Shown here: positions 35,439 to 44,238 of the stretch, piece after piece | Position numbering within the stretch: the first letter of the stretch is position 1 | Layout: every line of letters starts with the position of its first letter | Source of the DNA: Chitinophagaceae bacterium | Lineage (GTDB): Bacteria > Bacteroidota > Bacteroidia > Chitinophagales > Chitinophagaceae | Reading direction: 5' to 3' | Assembly (NCBI GenBank): GCA_016720775.1 | Contig: JADKJX010000001.1 | Span: 930,001-994,000 of the forward strand | Length of the DNA: 64,000 nucleotides | The notes under the pieces: model-generated | The model's input: only the letters and a program-made list of their open reading frames with translations | What the model was told of the DNA's origin: nothing | Databases searched by the model: none | Translations under genes and position numbers: made by a program

Positions 35439-36103
35439 ATGTCAATTAAAATTGCCATTGCAGATGACAAACAGATAAACCGTACCACGGTGAAGGAGAA
35501 GATTATGTCGTTCAAAGAAATTGAACTGGTGCTGGAAGCAAAGAACGGGCACGATTTCCTGGAGCAACTTAAACAACTGCCAGCCGAAAAAGAACCGCAG
35601 GTTGTTTTAATGGACCTGGAAATGCCGGTGATGGACGGGATACAGACGATCCGCCTTGCTTCGGCTGCGTACCCCGATATAAAATTTATTGTGCTTACCG
35701 TTTTTGAAGACAATGAAAAAATATTTGAGGCCATTAAAGCCGGCGCCGGCGGATATTTGCTGAAGGATGATTCTGCGGTTAACATAATCGACGCCATTAC
35801 GGGTGTGGTTGAATACAACGGCATTCCCATGAGCCCGGCCATTGCAAGAAAGACGATGGAATTACTGAAACACGCTGCAGTTCCTGTTATCAATGAAGCA
35901 AGCAATGCCGAATCCCTGCTCTCAGACCGTGAAATGGAAATACTGAAAGAGATGGTTACGGGTAAAATTATAAAGCCATTGGAGAAAGATTATTCATCAG
36001 CCCGCTTACAGTTCGCAAGCATGTGGCGCATATTTATGAGAAGCTGCACGTGAACTCAAGGGCCCAGATCATCAACCTTGCCTATAAGAACAAGTGGATA
36101 TAA
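35439..36103 (+). CDS. NarL/LuxR-type response regulator, frameshifted
   Basis: About 221 residues once repaired. Receiver domain 1-125: IAIADD (acidic pocket Asp9/Asp10), VVLMDLEMPVMDG (phospho-acceptor Asp59), FIVLTVFEDNEKIFEAIKAGAGGYLLKDD. The LuxR-type helix-turn-helix follows: SDREMEILKEMVTGK, then the frame breaks in the A4 run at 35964-35967. With one A added it continues YKAIGERLFISPLTVRKHVAHIYEKLHVNSRAQIINLAYKNKWI to a stop at 36101-36103, a normal ending. ATG 35439 gives the standard N terminus. Divergent from its probable kinase, with dyad site C between them. Confidence 0.87.
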
Positions 36104-36154
36104 GAATCGTTTAAGACGTTTAAGGGTTTAATTCGTTTAAAGGTTGCCAGCAGA

Positions 36155-36949
36155 TCACTTTCCTTTGAAATTTGCTTTTCTTTTTTCGAGGAATGCAGCG
36201 GTTCCCTCTTTCATGTCTTCGGTAATAAAACAATCGCCAAATGCTTCTACCTCTTTATCGTACCCGCTCTTGCCGTTTGTGTAGGCGCTGTCGCTTACCA
36301 CAGCCACGTTCACGCATTCGATGACTTTTCCAATTGCAACAGGTGCTTTGGATTGAATGACAAGCAGTATGTCTTTTGTTCTTTCTAATAAGCTTTCTGC
36401 AGCAGTTACATAATTTACCAAACCCAACTGCAGGGCTTCATTGGCATCAACCATGTGGGTGGTCATTTGCAATTCCATGCTTTTTCCCTTGCCCACCAGT
36501 TGTGTTAATCGTTGTGTGCCACCGTAGCCGGGTATCAAACCCAGGTTCACTTCAGGTTGCCCGAATTTTGCATTCTCGCTGCACAGGCGGAAATGACAGG
36601 CCATAGCCAGTTCGCACCCACCTCCCAATGCAAACCCATTTACTGCAGCAATAATTGGTTTTTTACTGTTCTCTATTTTAAAGAAAACATCCTGTCCACG
36701 TTTTGCCAATGCCATCGCCTGTTCTTTATTCAACCCGCCAAACTCGGTAATATCTGCACCTGCAACAAAGGCCTTGGGCCCGGCGCCGGTGATAATAGCT
36801 GACTTTATTTCAACATTACAGGTCACCTCATCAATGACTTTATCCAGGTCAGTAAATACTGCAGCGTTCAGTGCATTTAATTTATCGGGCCGGTTGATGG
36901 TGATGGTGAGGATGCCGTTTTCTAAGTTGGTGAGAATGGTACTGTACAT
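36155..36949 (-). CDS. enoyl-CoA hydratase/isomerase family protein
   Basis: 264-residue crotonase. Seen: ITINRPDKLNALN, oxyanion-hole motif AFVAGADI (60-67), NGFALGGGCELAMACHFRL with catalytic Glu113, and FGQPEVNLGLIPGYGGTQRL with catalytic Glu133. The 20-residue spacing between the two Glu residues matches classical enoyl-CoA hydratase (crotonase). Hydrates 2-enoyl-CoA in fatty acid or short-chain acid degradation. It follows the B12-binding protein gene by 20 nt in one transcription unit, so a role in a short-chain acyl-CoA pathway is possible; a methylmalonyl-CoA decarboxylase is a less likely alternative. Confidence 0.9.
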   Translation of the reverse strand: MYSTILTNLENGILTITINRPDKLNALNAAVFTDLDKVIDEVTCNVEIKSAIITGAGPKAFVAGADITEFGGLNKEQAMALAKRGQDVFFKIENSKKPIIAAVNGFALGGGCELAMACHFRLCSENAKFGQPEVNLGLIPGYGGTQRLTQLVGKGKSMELQMTTHMVDANEALQLGLVNYVTAAESLLERTKDILLVIQSKAPVAIGKVIECVNVAVVSDSAYTNGKSGYDKEVEAFGDCFITEDMKEGTAAFLEKRKANFKGK

Positions 36950-36969
36950 AATTGTCTTTTCAAGTGAGA

Positions 36970-37377
36970 TTAAAAATTCCTGTTTTCCTTTACCCAGTTT
37001 TTTATATAATCAGCTATTTCGGATGTGGTGGCGCCGGGTGCGAAAAGTTTTCCTACACCCATTTTATTAAGTTGCTCCATATCTTTTTCGGGAATGATGC
37101 CGCCACCGGTAAGCAATACATCGTCCATCTTTTTTTCTTTCATCAGTGCAATGATCTTTGGAAAGACGGTATTGTGTGCGCCACTGAGAATGCTTACGCC
37201 GATGGCATCCACGTCTTCCTGCAGGGCGGCATTTACCACCATATCGGGAGTCTGGCGCAGGCCGGTATAGATCACTTCCATGCCGGCATCACGTAAGGCA
37301 GTAGCAATTACTTTGGCGCCACGGTCATGACCATCCAATCCTACTTTGGCAACTAAAACTCTGATGGGTCTGTTCAT
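36970..37377 (-). CDS. cobalamin-binding domain subunit of acyl-CoA mutase
   Basis: 135-residue stand-alone B12-binding domain. The lower-axial-ligand motif is DGHDRG (DxHxxG), followed by SILSGAHNTVFPKI and LLTGGGIIPEKDMEQL, as in the C-terminal domain of methylmalonyl-CoA mutase and the small subunits of isobutyryl-CoA and related mutases. It must pair with a large catalytic subunit elsewhere. ATG 37377 gives the canonical N terminus (RPIRVLVAKVGLDGHDRG). A -7 element (TAATTTTG, minus strand, 37396-37403) lies 18 nt upstream. Likely co-transcribed with the enoyl-CoA hydratase gene. Confidence 0.9.
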   Translation of the reverse strand: MNRPIRVLVAKVGLDGHDRGAKVIATALRDAGMEVIYTGLRQTPDMVVNAALQEDVDAIGVSILSGAHNTVFPKIIALMKEKKMDDVLLTGGGIIPEKDMEQLNKMGVGKLFAPGATTSEIADYIKNWVKENRNF

Positions 37378-37412
37378 ATTAAAAATCGGTTGCTTCAAAA
37401 TTAAGCAATATG

Positions 37413-38958
37413 TCAACGAATAAACCTGCTTTTTAATTTAGCCACTCCTGTGATAATAATACTGTTTAATGAATCATTTCCATTTTCATACAAAATGATC
37501 TTCATCCCATTTTCCCTGAAGAAGGGCATGTCAACAGAATCTTTGATCGTCATTTTTTCAAACTGGTTAAAGACAATATCATCTTTACCGGGTATTTGAT
37601 GGCCCACTAAGATCAGGTTCCTGACATCATACCTGTCGGGCATCCAAAAAAGAAAAGACGCATTATCACTATATACTTCGGGTAAGCCGGCTTCTTTCCG
37701 GTAATAATTCAAAGCGCCTGCGGAAAAATATCCCCGGCAATAAACAAAGGTCTTTTCTCTTTCGGGCGAAGGCAAACTGTTATATACGGCGCCGGCCTTT
37801 AAAGCCATTTCTTTCCATCCGATCATATCAGCAAAATCCTGAGGCAAAGGATGCATTTGCTGATCTTCCCATTTGAAGCTGCCTGTTTTATTCATGCCGG
37901 TCTTTTCATAATATTCAGCCAGTTGCTCAGGCTTTGCCAGCGGCATGGTAAGGCATGCCGAATGATCCTAAACCCAGGGAGAATAGCAGCATCACATACC
38001 TTGTCCAGCGCAATCGCATGCTGGTAGCTTTTCCAAAATGGTACGCTCCAAAAGCAAATAGTACCGGATAGGTTCCCAGGGCATAATAATCTTTGCCCCG
38101 CAACAGGATGAGTAAGGCAATCACAAAAAGGTATGTCCATGCAAAAAGGCGGTAAGGCTTTCCCGCGGAGTTGAAGCTCACGAATAGTAAGCCTGCGATC
38201 CAGGTAAATACACAAGGCAGGTTCATAAAGAACTGGCTTTTAATAAAACCCGCAGCGCTGTTATATTTCAGTTGCTCTTCCTGCAGTTCACCCATATGAG
38301 CTATTACAGGAAAACGGTGATTGTATTGCCAGATAATATTCGGGATGAATATCAGTAACGCAATGAGTGAGGCGAAATAAAAATGTTTGTTGGTAAAAAT
38401 TTTCCGGTGGCGGGTTAATAAAATGCCTGCAACAACACTTGCTGCGAAGAAAGCAACGGAATACTTGCTCATCATGCCCAGGCCGACGGCTATTCCAAAA
38501 AAGTAAAGCCATTTGTTTTGTTGCGTCTGAATATAGCGGATGACGGAAAAAGCGATCAATGTCCAGAAAAACACATCAAGGAAATTGGGCATGAAAAGAA
38601 AGAACAAACGCATATAGCCATCCAGTATAAAAGGGAGCCATCCAAGAATAAGGGCAAATGTTTTGCCGCCTAATGAAATAATAATTTTTGCAACCAGTAA
38701 AAAGGTCAGGGCTCCGAATAAGGCTGGCCAGATCTTTACCCAAAACATACTGCCACCTAATAGATTGCTTAGCCAGGCAAATACACTCAGTAAAGGAGGT
38801 ATTTCCATAAAGCCCCACGACATGTGATGCGCTTCGGCTAAGTATAAATATTCATCCCGGTGCAATTGGTATACGGGGTCCTGCAGAAAGAATGGTAAGG
38901 CAAACTTTAGGATAACCAGCAGGACAATCAATGCCCGGGTTGATTTAGCAGAATTCAT
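37413..38958 (-). CDS. GT39-like dolichyl-phosphate-mannose-protein mannosyltransferase family membrane protein, frameshifted
   Basis: About 514 residues after repair, with 9-12 membrane helices. Seen: QDPVYQLHRDEYLYLAEAHHMSWGFMEIPPLL near the N terminus, whose DE motif is the PMT/ArnT-type catalytic region, and LTRHRKIF, KDYYALGTYPVLFAFGAYHF further on. The frame breaks at GG 37946-37947 (one base extra on the coding strand, CC); removing it joins SFGMPY to MPLAKPEQLAEYYEKTG. The soluble C-terminal part has FVYCRGYFSAGALNYYR. Likely transfers sugars from a lipid-linked donor; acceptor unknown. It follows gltX by 21 nt. Confidence 0.8.
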
Positions 38959-38979
38959 TGAATTAAGATAATGCTTAAG

Positions 38980-40497
38980 TTAAAATTGTTTCATTGCATT
39001 ATTGATCCTTTTGATCGTTTCGTTTTTGCCGATCAGTTCTGCAATTTGAAAAACAGGCGGGCCAAATTTACCGCCTACCAGCATGATGCGCAGCGGCAAT
39101 TGCAGTTCGCCGGGCTTTATATTTTTTTCAGCAGCCAGGTCTTTGAATGCTGCTTCGAGAATTCCCAATTCCCAATTCCCAATTCCAGATAATTTTTCTG
39201 CATAAGCAATAAAGAAATCCCTTTTCTCATCACTCCATTTTGGTTTCACGGCATCCACATCCAATTGTTCGGGTGTTTTAAAGAAGAAAGAAGATTGCTG
39301 TACAAAATCGGGGAGTAGTGTACACCTGTCTTTTACCAGTTCAATTGTTTTATCAAGTAAGGAATCATCCGGAACAGTAATCCGGTTTTTAATCAAAAGG
39401 TTCTTAACCTCAAACCTCAAACCGGAAACTTTGACTTTTTTTATCCATTCGTGATTGAACCATTTTGCTTTTTCATAATCAAATTTAGCTCCTGCCACAT
39501 GCACCCGGTCCATTGAAAATTTTTCGATCAATTCAGGCATGCTGTATAATTCCTGTTCGGTACCGTCATTCCAGCCGAGTACAGCAAGTAAGTTTATAAA
39601 AGCTTCCGGTAAAAATCCTTTTTCTTTAAATCCTTCAGTGAGTTCATTGGTCTTCGGGTCAGCCCAGTTCATGGCAAAAACCGGGAAACCATATTTGGCG
39701 CCATCCCGCTTACTTAGTTTACCATTCGGACCAAGTATCAAGGGAAGGTGTGCCCATTGGGGCATATCTTTTTGCCATCCTAAATATTTCCACAACAATA
39801 AGTGAACAGGGGCGCTGGGCAGCCATTCTTCTCCGCGGAAGGCATGGGTTATCTTCATCAGGTAATCATCCACCACTACCGCCAGGTGATAAGTAGGCAT
39901 TCCATCTGCTTTCAGTAAAACCTTGTCGTCAACCAGGCCGGTTTCAAAACTTATTTCTCCACGGATCATGTCTGTAAAACTGATTACTTCATTCTCCGGC
40001 ATTTTAATCCGGATGACATGTGGTGTGCTATTAACCAGCAGATCTTTTACTTCAGCCTCCGTCAGTGTTAAACTGTTTTTCATTTTTTTGCGGGAAGTAT
40101 GATCGTATTGCGGAGAAGGATTTTCGGCAGTTTTAAGGTCCTCACGCATTTTTTCCAATTCTTCTTTGGTATCAAATGCATAATAAGCATAGCCATCTTT
40201 TACCAATTGTTCTGCATATTGGCGGTAGCTTTCTTTTCTTTCACTCTGGCGATAGGGGCCATAAGGGCCACCATGCAAAACACTTTCATCAGGTTCAAGT
40301 CCGCACCAGTTAAGGCAATCGAAAATATATTGTTCAGCACTTTCTACAAAACGGGTTTGGTCGGTATCTTCAATGCGAACTATAAAATCGCCATTATGCT
40401 TTTTTGCAAAAAGATAATTATATAAAACGGTGCGTACGCCACCTAGGTGTAATCCGCCGGTGGGGCTTGGTGCAAATCGTACTCTTACTTTACTCAT
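38980..40497 (-). CDS. gltX: glutamyl-tRNA synthetase
   Basis: 505-residue class I synthetase that charges tRNA-Glu. HIGH-like motif in FAPSPTGGLHLGG (HLGG 17-20), RIEDTDQTRF (41-50), AFRGEEWLPSAPVH (219-232) and the KMSKS equivalent KLSKR (260-264). The ATG at 40497 is chosen because it directly precedes VRVRFAPSPTG; upstream in-frame codons overlap the -7 element. The -7 ends only 6 nt before the ATG, so the mRNA may be leaderless. A heptanucleotide repeat occurs inside the coding sequence at 39161-39186. It likely drives the GT39 gene behind it. Confidence 0.95.
   Translation of the reverse strand: MSKVRVRFAPSPTGGLHLGGVRTVLYNYLFAKKHNGDFIVRIEDTDQTRFVESAEQYIFDCLNWCGLEPDESVLHGGPYGPYRQSERKESYRQYAEQLVKDGYAYYAFDTKEELEKMREDLKTAENPSPQYDHTSRKKMKNSLTLTEAEVKDLLVNSTPHVIRIKMPENEVISFTDMIRGEISFETGLVDDKVLLKADGMPTYHLAVVVDDYLMKITHAFRGEEWLPSAPVHLLLWKYLGWQKDMPQWAHLPLILGPNGKLSKRDGAKYGFPVFAMNWADPKTNELTEGFKEKGFLPEAFINLLAVLGWNDGTEQELYSMPELIEKFSMDRVHVAGAKFDYEKAKWFNHEWIKKVKVSGLRFEVKNLLIKNRITVPDDSLLDKTIELVKDRCTLLPDFVQQSSFFFKTPEQLDVDAVKPKWSDEKRDFFIAYAEKLSGIGNWELGILEAAFKDLAAEKNIKPGELQLPLRIMLVGGKFGPPVFQIAELIGKNETIKRINNAMKQF
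39161..39186. repeat. heptanucleotide tandem repeat inside gltX
   Basis: ATTCCCA repeated 3.7 times on the plus strand (GGAATTG-type unit on the coding strand), encoding part of SGIGNWELGILEAAF. The unit length is 7, so gain or loss of one unit would shift the frame of gltX. Confidence 0.8.
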
Positions 40498-40503
40498 AGG
40501 TTG

Positions 40504-40511
40504 CAAATATA
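40504..40511 (-). promoter_or_regulatory. -7 element of gltX
   Basis: TATATTTG on the minus strand, a full match to TAnnTTTG, with 6 nt to the ATG at 40497. Expected transcription start falls on or next to the start codon. Confidence 0.6.
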
Positions 40512-40531
40512 AGTTGAGTTGGGGCATGAAA

Positions 40532-40560
40532 AAACCGTCCTGCCTGGGGCGGGACGGTTT
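40532..40560. terminator. terminator downstream of lipoprotein gene
   Basis: AAACCGTCC (40532-40540) pairs with GGACGGTTT (40552-40560), flanked by A-run and T-run. It lies between the lipoprotein gene and gltX (both minus strand) and overlaps the expected upstream part of the gltX promoter. Confidence 0.75.
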
Positions 40561-40581
40561 AAATATGTTCAGGTAATTAAA

Positions 40582-41424
40582 TTACCGGAGTATGATGGTC
40601 CTTGGTGCCCTTCCGTCAATTGAGATGGTGGCCAGGTTATCGCAGGTGCCGTTGCCAAAATCGATGATCGCATAATGGCTTGGTCCTTCTACTTTTAATG
40701 TGCCCTGGTCGATATTATCGCAGGCAGTTTTCTTTTGTAATGCTGTTAAGATTGTACCGGTTCTTGTTCTTCCGGCAGAATTTGTTACGGTATGGTTACC
40801 GGTAATTGAGAAAACATCATCTGTCCAGGTAGGCGTAATTACGCCGGCGGTCTGAGTTACATTTTTGGTACCGCTGTGTAACCAGTAGTTGCCATTAGGG
40901 GCGGTGATCTTTCCGTTTGATGTCTGCCTGGTCCAGCTGCGAGTACCGGGTGTACTTGTATTCGTCCATACAATGGTTCCTTCAACTTTATAAAGATTAA
41001 CGAAGTAATTGGTAAAGGTCATGGTTGCCTGACTGCCGGGCTTTCTTACCGAGTCGGTGATCACAATATTGATCTTTCCGCTACGGGTTATTCCGTTAAA
41101 TGTACAAGCTGTTCCAAAATCAATCACAATTGTTTTAGGGAACCCAGATACGGGAGTAACAGTAACAGTAGCGCATGGGATAAAATTATCTATGGTTCCG
41201 GAGCCCGGTGCAAAATTACCACCAGCCACATTATTTTCTACCGCTGCCTGCATAAACATGTCATTTGCATCCTCAGAAAGGTTATCTGCAATTGCCTGGT
41301 CGCCACTTAATTCAAAAGTGGTTTCGATCTCGTCACTGCTTGAACTATCGGCTTTTTTACATGAATTAAAGCCAATGGACAGCGTGATTGCCGCAAAAAG
41401 TGGTAAAAGCTGTTTGATTTTCAT
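40582..41424 (-). CDS. lipoprotein, paralogue of the 42295 gene
   Basis: 280 residues with lipobox SIGFNSCKK (Cys22). The mature region has FPKTIVIDFGTACTFNGITRSGKI, MTFTNYFVNLYKVEGTIVWTNTS, GNHTVTNSAGRTRTGTI and a C-terminal HYAIIDFGNGTCDNLATISIDG. The same order of motifs occurs in the lipoprotein at 42295-43197. No known family recognised. Conserved cysteine pairs (FGTAC...C, NGTCDN) may form disulfides. It is followed by a terminator; the deacetylase gene lies divergent upstream. Confidence 0.8.
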   Translation of the reverse strand: MKIKQLLPLFAAITLSIGFNSCKKADSSSSDEIETTFELSGDQAIADNLSEDANDMFMQAAVENNVAGGNFAPGSGTIDNFIPCATVTVTPVSGFPKTIVIDFGTACTFNGITRSGKINIVITDSVRKPGSQATMTFTNYFVNLYKVEGTIVWTNTSTPGTRSWTRQTSNGKITAPNGNYWLHSGTKNVTQTAGVITPTWTDDVFSITGNHTVTNSAGRTRTGTILTALQKKTACDNIDQGTLKVEGPSHYAIIDFGNGTCDNLATISIDGRAPRTIILR

Positions 41425-41501
41425 AATGATTAATTTTTAGTTGTCCTGAGACAGTATGAGTAAAAAAAGGTTTAAATCGGGATAAAAAATTAATTTGCCC
41501 T

Positions 41502-42137
41502 ATGTTTTACCTTGCCAAAACGCCAAAGTGGGTTAGAAAATTGTTTGGTGAAAGCACTTGGGAGCTACCAGATCGAGAAAAAAACATATACTTAACATTT
41601 GACGATGGTCCTCACCCCATCATTACCCCCCTTGTGCTGGATGAACTGGACAAATACGGTGCCAAGGCCACTTTTTTTTGTATAGGCAAGAATGTGGTTG
41701 AAAATCCCTCAGTTTATAAAGAAATATTAGCCAGGGGGCATTCGGTTGGTAATCATACCCATAACCACCTCAATGGCTGGAAAACAAAAAGCGATGATTA
41801 CATAGCCAATGTGCTGAAAGCCCGGGAGTATATTGACTCAGAACTTTTCAGGCCGCCGTATGGAAGGATCACCGGAAAGCAACACAAGGAACTCACAAGG
41901 ATGGAGAGACCATTTCGCATAGTGATGTGGAGTGTTTTGAGCGGCGATTTTGATACCCGCCTGTTGCCGGAGCAATGTTATGCAAACGTTGTTAATCATG
42001 CCGGAAGTGGCTCTGTAGTTGTTTTTCATGATAGTGAGAAGGCAAATGAAAGAATGATTTATTGTTTGCCGGCAACATTAAAATATTTTTCGGAGAAGGG
42101 CTATTTGTTTAAGAAAATTGAACCAGGCAGGTCGTAA
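41502..42137 (+). CDS. polysaccharide deacetylase (NodB domain)
   Basis: 211-residue single-domain CE4 enzyme with the five NodB motifs: TFDDGPH (32-38), HSVGNHTHNH (metal His85/His89), ELFRPPYGR (about 115-123), MWSVLSGDFD (about 146-155) and VVFHDS (about 171-176). It removes N- or O-acetyl groups from a glycan such as peptidoglycan or an exopolysaccharide. No signal peptide is evident; the N terminus (YLAKTPKWVRKLF) may be membrane-associated. It stands alone between two paralogous lipoproteins that are transcribed the other way. Confidence 0.9.
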   Translation: MFYLAKTPKWVRKLFGESTWELPDREKNIYLTFDDGPHPIITPLVLDELDKYGAKATFFCIGKNVVENPSVYKEILARGHSVGNHTHNHLNGWKTKSDDYIANVLKAREYIDSELFRPPYGRITGKQHKELTRMERPFRIVMWSVLSGDFDTRLLPEQCYANVVNHAGSGSVVVFHDSEKANERMIYCLPATLKYFSEKGYLFKKIEPGRS

Positions 42138-42190
42138 AATTAAACCCCGTAGATAAAGAAAAGATTAGACCGAAAGAGGGTAAAAAAATT

Positions 42191-42220
42191 GGGCCGGGGT
42201 AGAAACCCTGGCCCGTTTTT
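42191..42220. terminator. bidirectional terminator
   Basis: GGGCC-GGG / CCC-GGCCC stem with a TAGAAA loop and one internal mismatch, A-run before and T-run after, between the convergent deacetylase and the second lipoprotein. Confidence 0.8.
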
Positions 42221-42294
42221 AATCCGTACCCTATGAAAACTGGGATAAATGTACATTGTTGTTATTAAATTAGCAACAATTTTTTTCCTGTTTT

Positions 42295-43197
42295 TTAGAG
42301 TCTTATAATGTGTGGCACGCCATTGATATAAATTATTGCTATGTTGTCGCATACTCCATTTCCATAATCTAACAGTGCTTCACGGCCGTCCCTTATCATT
42401 CTTACTGTTCCTTTTACTATCCAGGGACAAGTGAATTTTTTTATAAGCGGATCAACCACGAGTGCCGACCAGGTATGCCCCGCTGAGTTAGAGCCATGAC
42501 CATTACCGGCTATCTTGTAAACATCATCAAGTGGAAAGTGAGGAGTGCCGTTACCTTCAGTCTGCAATACATTCTTTACACCGTCCCATTTCTTCCACCT
42601 GTTTGTATTGGTATTGGTGATCTTACCATTAATTACCTGGACCTTCCAGCCCTGCATATTGGTCGTGCTGGTATTTTCGGTAATATGTGTACCCTCTACT
42701 TTAAAACTGTCAACAAAATAGTCAACAAAGGTTGTGGATACTTTGGCGCCAGGTACAATCATCGGGTTGGTATAAATGGATACTATTTTTCCTTTCCTGT
42801 ATTTTCCATCCCTGCAGAGGCAACCGGTTCCAAAATCAATGGTAACTGTTTTAGGAAATACATGAGGAATATTCGGTACCACGGTGATGGTGAAACAACG
42901 AATCTGGTTTGTTGGGTTAGTTGTTCCCAGTTCAAAAAGACCAGACACGTTTGCGCCAACACCCAGATCTTCTCCAACCTGGCTTGAGTTCATACTAGCG
43001 GTAATGTTGAAAATGTCGTCAAACTGATTATCTGCTTCCGCTTCATCAGTAGTAGCTTCCTGTGTAGCAACCTGCTCAGCGGCTGAGTTATCTGTTACTG
43101 GGCCGATGTTGTCATCTTTTTTACAACCCGAAAATGTGATAACTCCCAGGAAGCCAAAAGCCAGGAGCCATGTGGTGAGGTTAATAGTTTTTTTCAT
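42295..43197 (-). CDS. lipoprotein, paralogue of the 40582 gene
   Basis: 300 residues with lipobox FSGCKK (Cys25), an acidic linker (about 35-60), then FPKTVTIDFGTGCLCRDGKYRKGKI, TTFVDYFVDSFKVEGTHITENTS, GNGHGSNSAGHTWS and ALLDYGNGVCDNIAIIYING. These are the same blocks, in the same order and spacing, as in the 40582 lipoprotein, so the two are diverged paralogues. Family not recognised. Located upstream of tatD on the opposite strand. Confidence 0.8.
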   Translation of the reverse strand: MKKTINLTTWLLAFGFLGVITFSGCKKDDNIGPVTDNSAAEQVATQEATTDEAEADNQFDDIFNITASMNSSQVGEDLGVGANVSGLFELGTTNPTNQIRCFTITVVPNIPHVFPKTVTIDFGTGCLCRDGKYRKGKIVSIYTNPMIVPGAKVSTTFVDYFVDSFKVEGTHITENTSTTNMQGWKVQVINGKITNTNTNRWKKWDGVKNVLQTEGNGTPHFPLDDVYKIAGNGHGSNSAGHTWSALVVDPLIKKFTCPWIVKGTVRMIRDGREALLDYGNGVCDNIAIIYINGVPHIIRL

Positions 43198-43316
43198 AAA
43201 AGTAATTTTTAAATAAAAGGTGAATGATGCGAATGGATATATGACTTATGCTTATTAAGAGGGTTTAAAGAATCGTTAAATTATTTTTAGGCATTTTTGC
43301 AGTGTAAAGAAGAAAA

Positions 43317-44081
43317 ATGCTGATAGATACCCATAGTCATTTATACCTGGAAGATTTTAGATCTGATATATCTGAAGTCATAAAAAGAGCAGAAGCGGAA
43401 GGAGTAAAGAAATTTTATTTACCGGCAATAGACAGTCGTGAAATTGACAATATGCTTTTACTTGAGACGCAGTTCCCCGGTAAATGTATTGCTATGATGG
43501 GACTGCATCCCTGCTCTGTAAAAGAGAATTACAAAGATGAACTTGCCATCGTCAAGGACTGGCTTGCTAAAAGAAGATTTGCAGCGGTAGGAGAGATCGG
43601 CCTTGATTTTTATTGGGATAAAACTTTTACTGTGCAGCAATACGAGGCTTTCAGGATGCAGATCGAATTGTCTTTGCAATATGAGCTTCCTATCGTGATA
43701 CATACCCGTAATGCCATGCAGGAAACTATTGATGTGGTAAGTGAATATGTGCCGAGGGGTGTGAGAGGTATCTTTCACTGTTTTGGAGGTAGCTATGATA
43801 ATGCAAGGCAGATAATAGATATGGGTTTTTATCTGGGTATAGGAGGTGTGCTTACCTATAAAAAATCGGGACTGGCTGAAGTACTTGCTAAAATTGACCT
43901 GGAGTATATGGTTCTTGAAACGGATTCGCCATACCTGACCCCGGTTCCCTTTCGTGGAAAACGGAATGAAGGCAGCTACCTAAAATACGTGGTTGAAAAA
44001 CTGGCTGAAATAAAAAATACCACAGTTAATGAAGTTGCTGCAATAACAAGCAACAATGCTCAAAAAATATTCGGCTTATAA
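43317..44081 (+). CDS. tatD: TatD-family metal-dependent hydrolase (DNase)
   Basis: 254 residues. IDTHSHLYLEDF (metal His6, His8), MMGLHPCSV, VGEIGLDFYWDK (metal Glu near 92), LPIVIHTRNAMQE, GIFHCFGGS and LETDSPYLTP (metal Asp near 203) cover the whole TatD fold. The protein is a cytosolic nuclease or general hydrolase involved in DNA degradation and repair. ATG at 43317 gives the standard N terminus. The gene ends just before the tRNA promoter. Confidence 0.93.
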   Translation: MLIDTHSHLYLEDFRSDISEVIKRAEAEGVKKFYLPAIDSREIDNMLLLETQFPGKCIAMMGLHPCSVKENYKDELAIVKDWLAKRRFAAVGEIGLDFYWDKTFTVQQYEAFRMQIELSLQYELPIVIHTRNAMQETIDVVSEYVPRGVRGIFHCFGGSYDNARQIIDMGFYLGIGGVLTYKKSGLAEVLAKIDLEYMVLETDSPYLTPVPFRGKRNEGSYLKYVVEKLAEIKNTTVNEVAAITSNNAQKIFGL

Positions 44082-44093
44082 GGGTTGATACTG

Positions 44094-44101
44094 TATTTTT
44101 G
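44094..44101 (+). promoter_or_regulatory. -7 element of tRNA-Ser
   Basis: TATTTTTG, full TAnnTTTG match, with 12 nt to the mature 5' end at 44114. The -33 region is unclear. Confidence 0.55.
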
Positions 44102-44113
44102 CCCCCCATTAAA

Positions 44114-44200
44114 GGAGACGTGTCCGAGTGGTTGAAGGAGCACGCCTGGAAAGTGTGTATACGGGAAACTGTATCAAGGGTTCGAATCCCTTCGTCTCCG
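44114..44200 (+). tRNA. tRNA-Ser (GGA anticodon)
   Basis: 87-nt tRNA with a perfect 7-bp acceptor stem (GGAGACG / CGTCTCC), D-loop with GTGGTTGAAGG, anticodon loop CTGGAAA (anticodon GGA), a long variable arm and the T-arm GGGTTCGAATCCC. The long variable arm is diagnostic of tRNA-Ser/Leu. CCA is not encoded. A hairpin terminator follows at 44204. Confidence 0.95.
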
Positions 44201-44203
44201 CAT

Positions 44204-44238
44204 AAGCCTCCACTGCCTGGGCAAAGGAGGCTTTTTTA
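44204..44238. terminator. terminator after tRNA-Ser
   Basis: AAGCCTCC (44204-44211) pairs with GGAGGCTT (44226-44233), then a T-run. It overlaps the 3' end of the convergent murF gene and could serve both. Confidence 0.8.

Noticed and set aside
37413..38958. A separate soluble gene after a membrane protein gene
   Set aside because: The downstream part resumes the same GT39-like protein after one extra base, so it is one gene.
39161..39186. CRISPR-like or mobile repeat array in gltX
   Set aside because: Units are 7 nt, contiguous and inside a coding frame; it is a simple tandem repeat.
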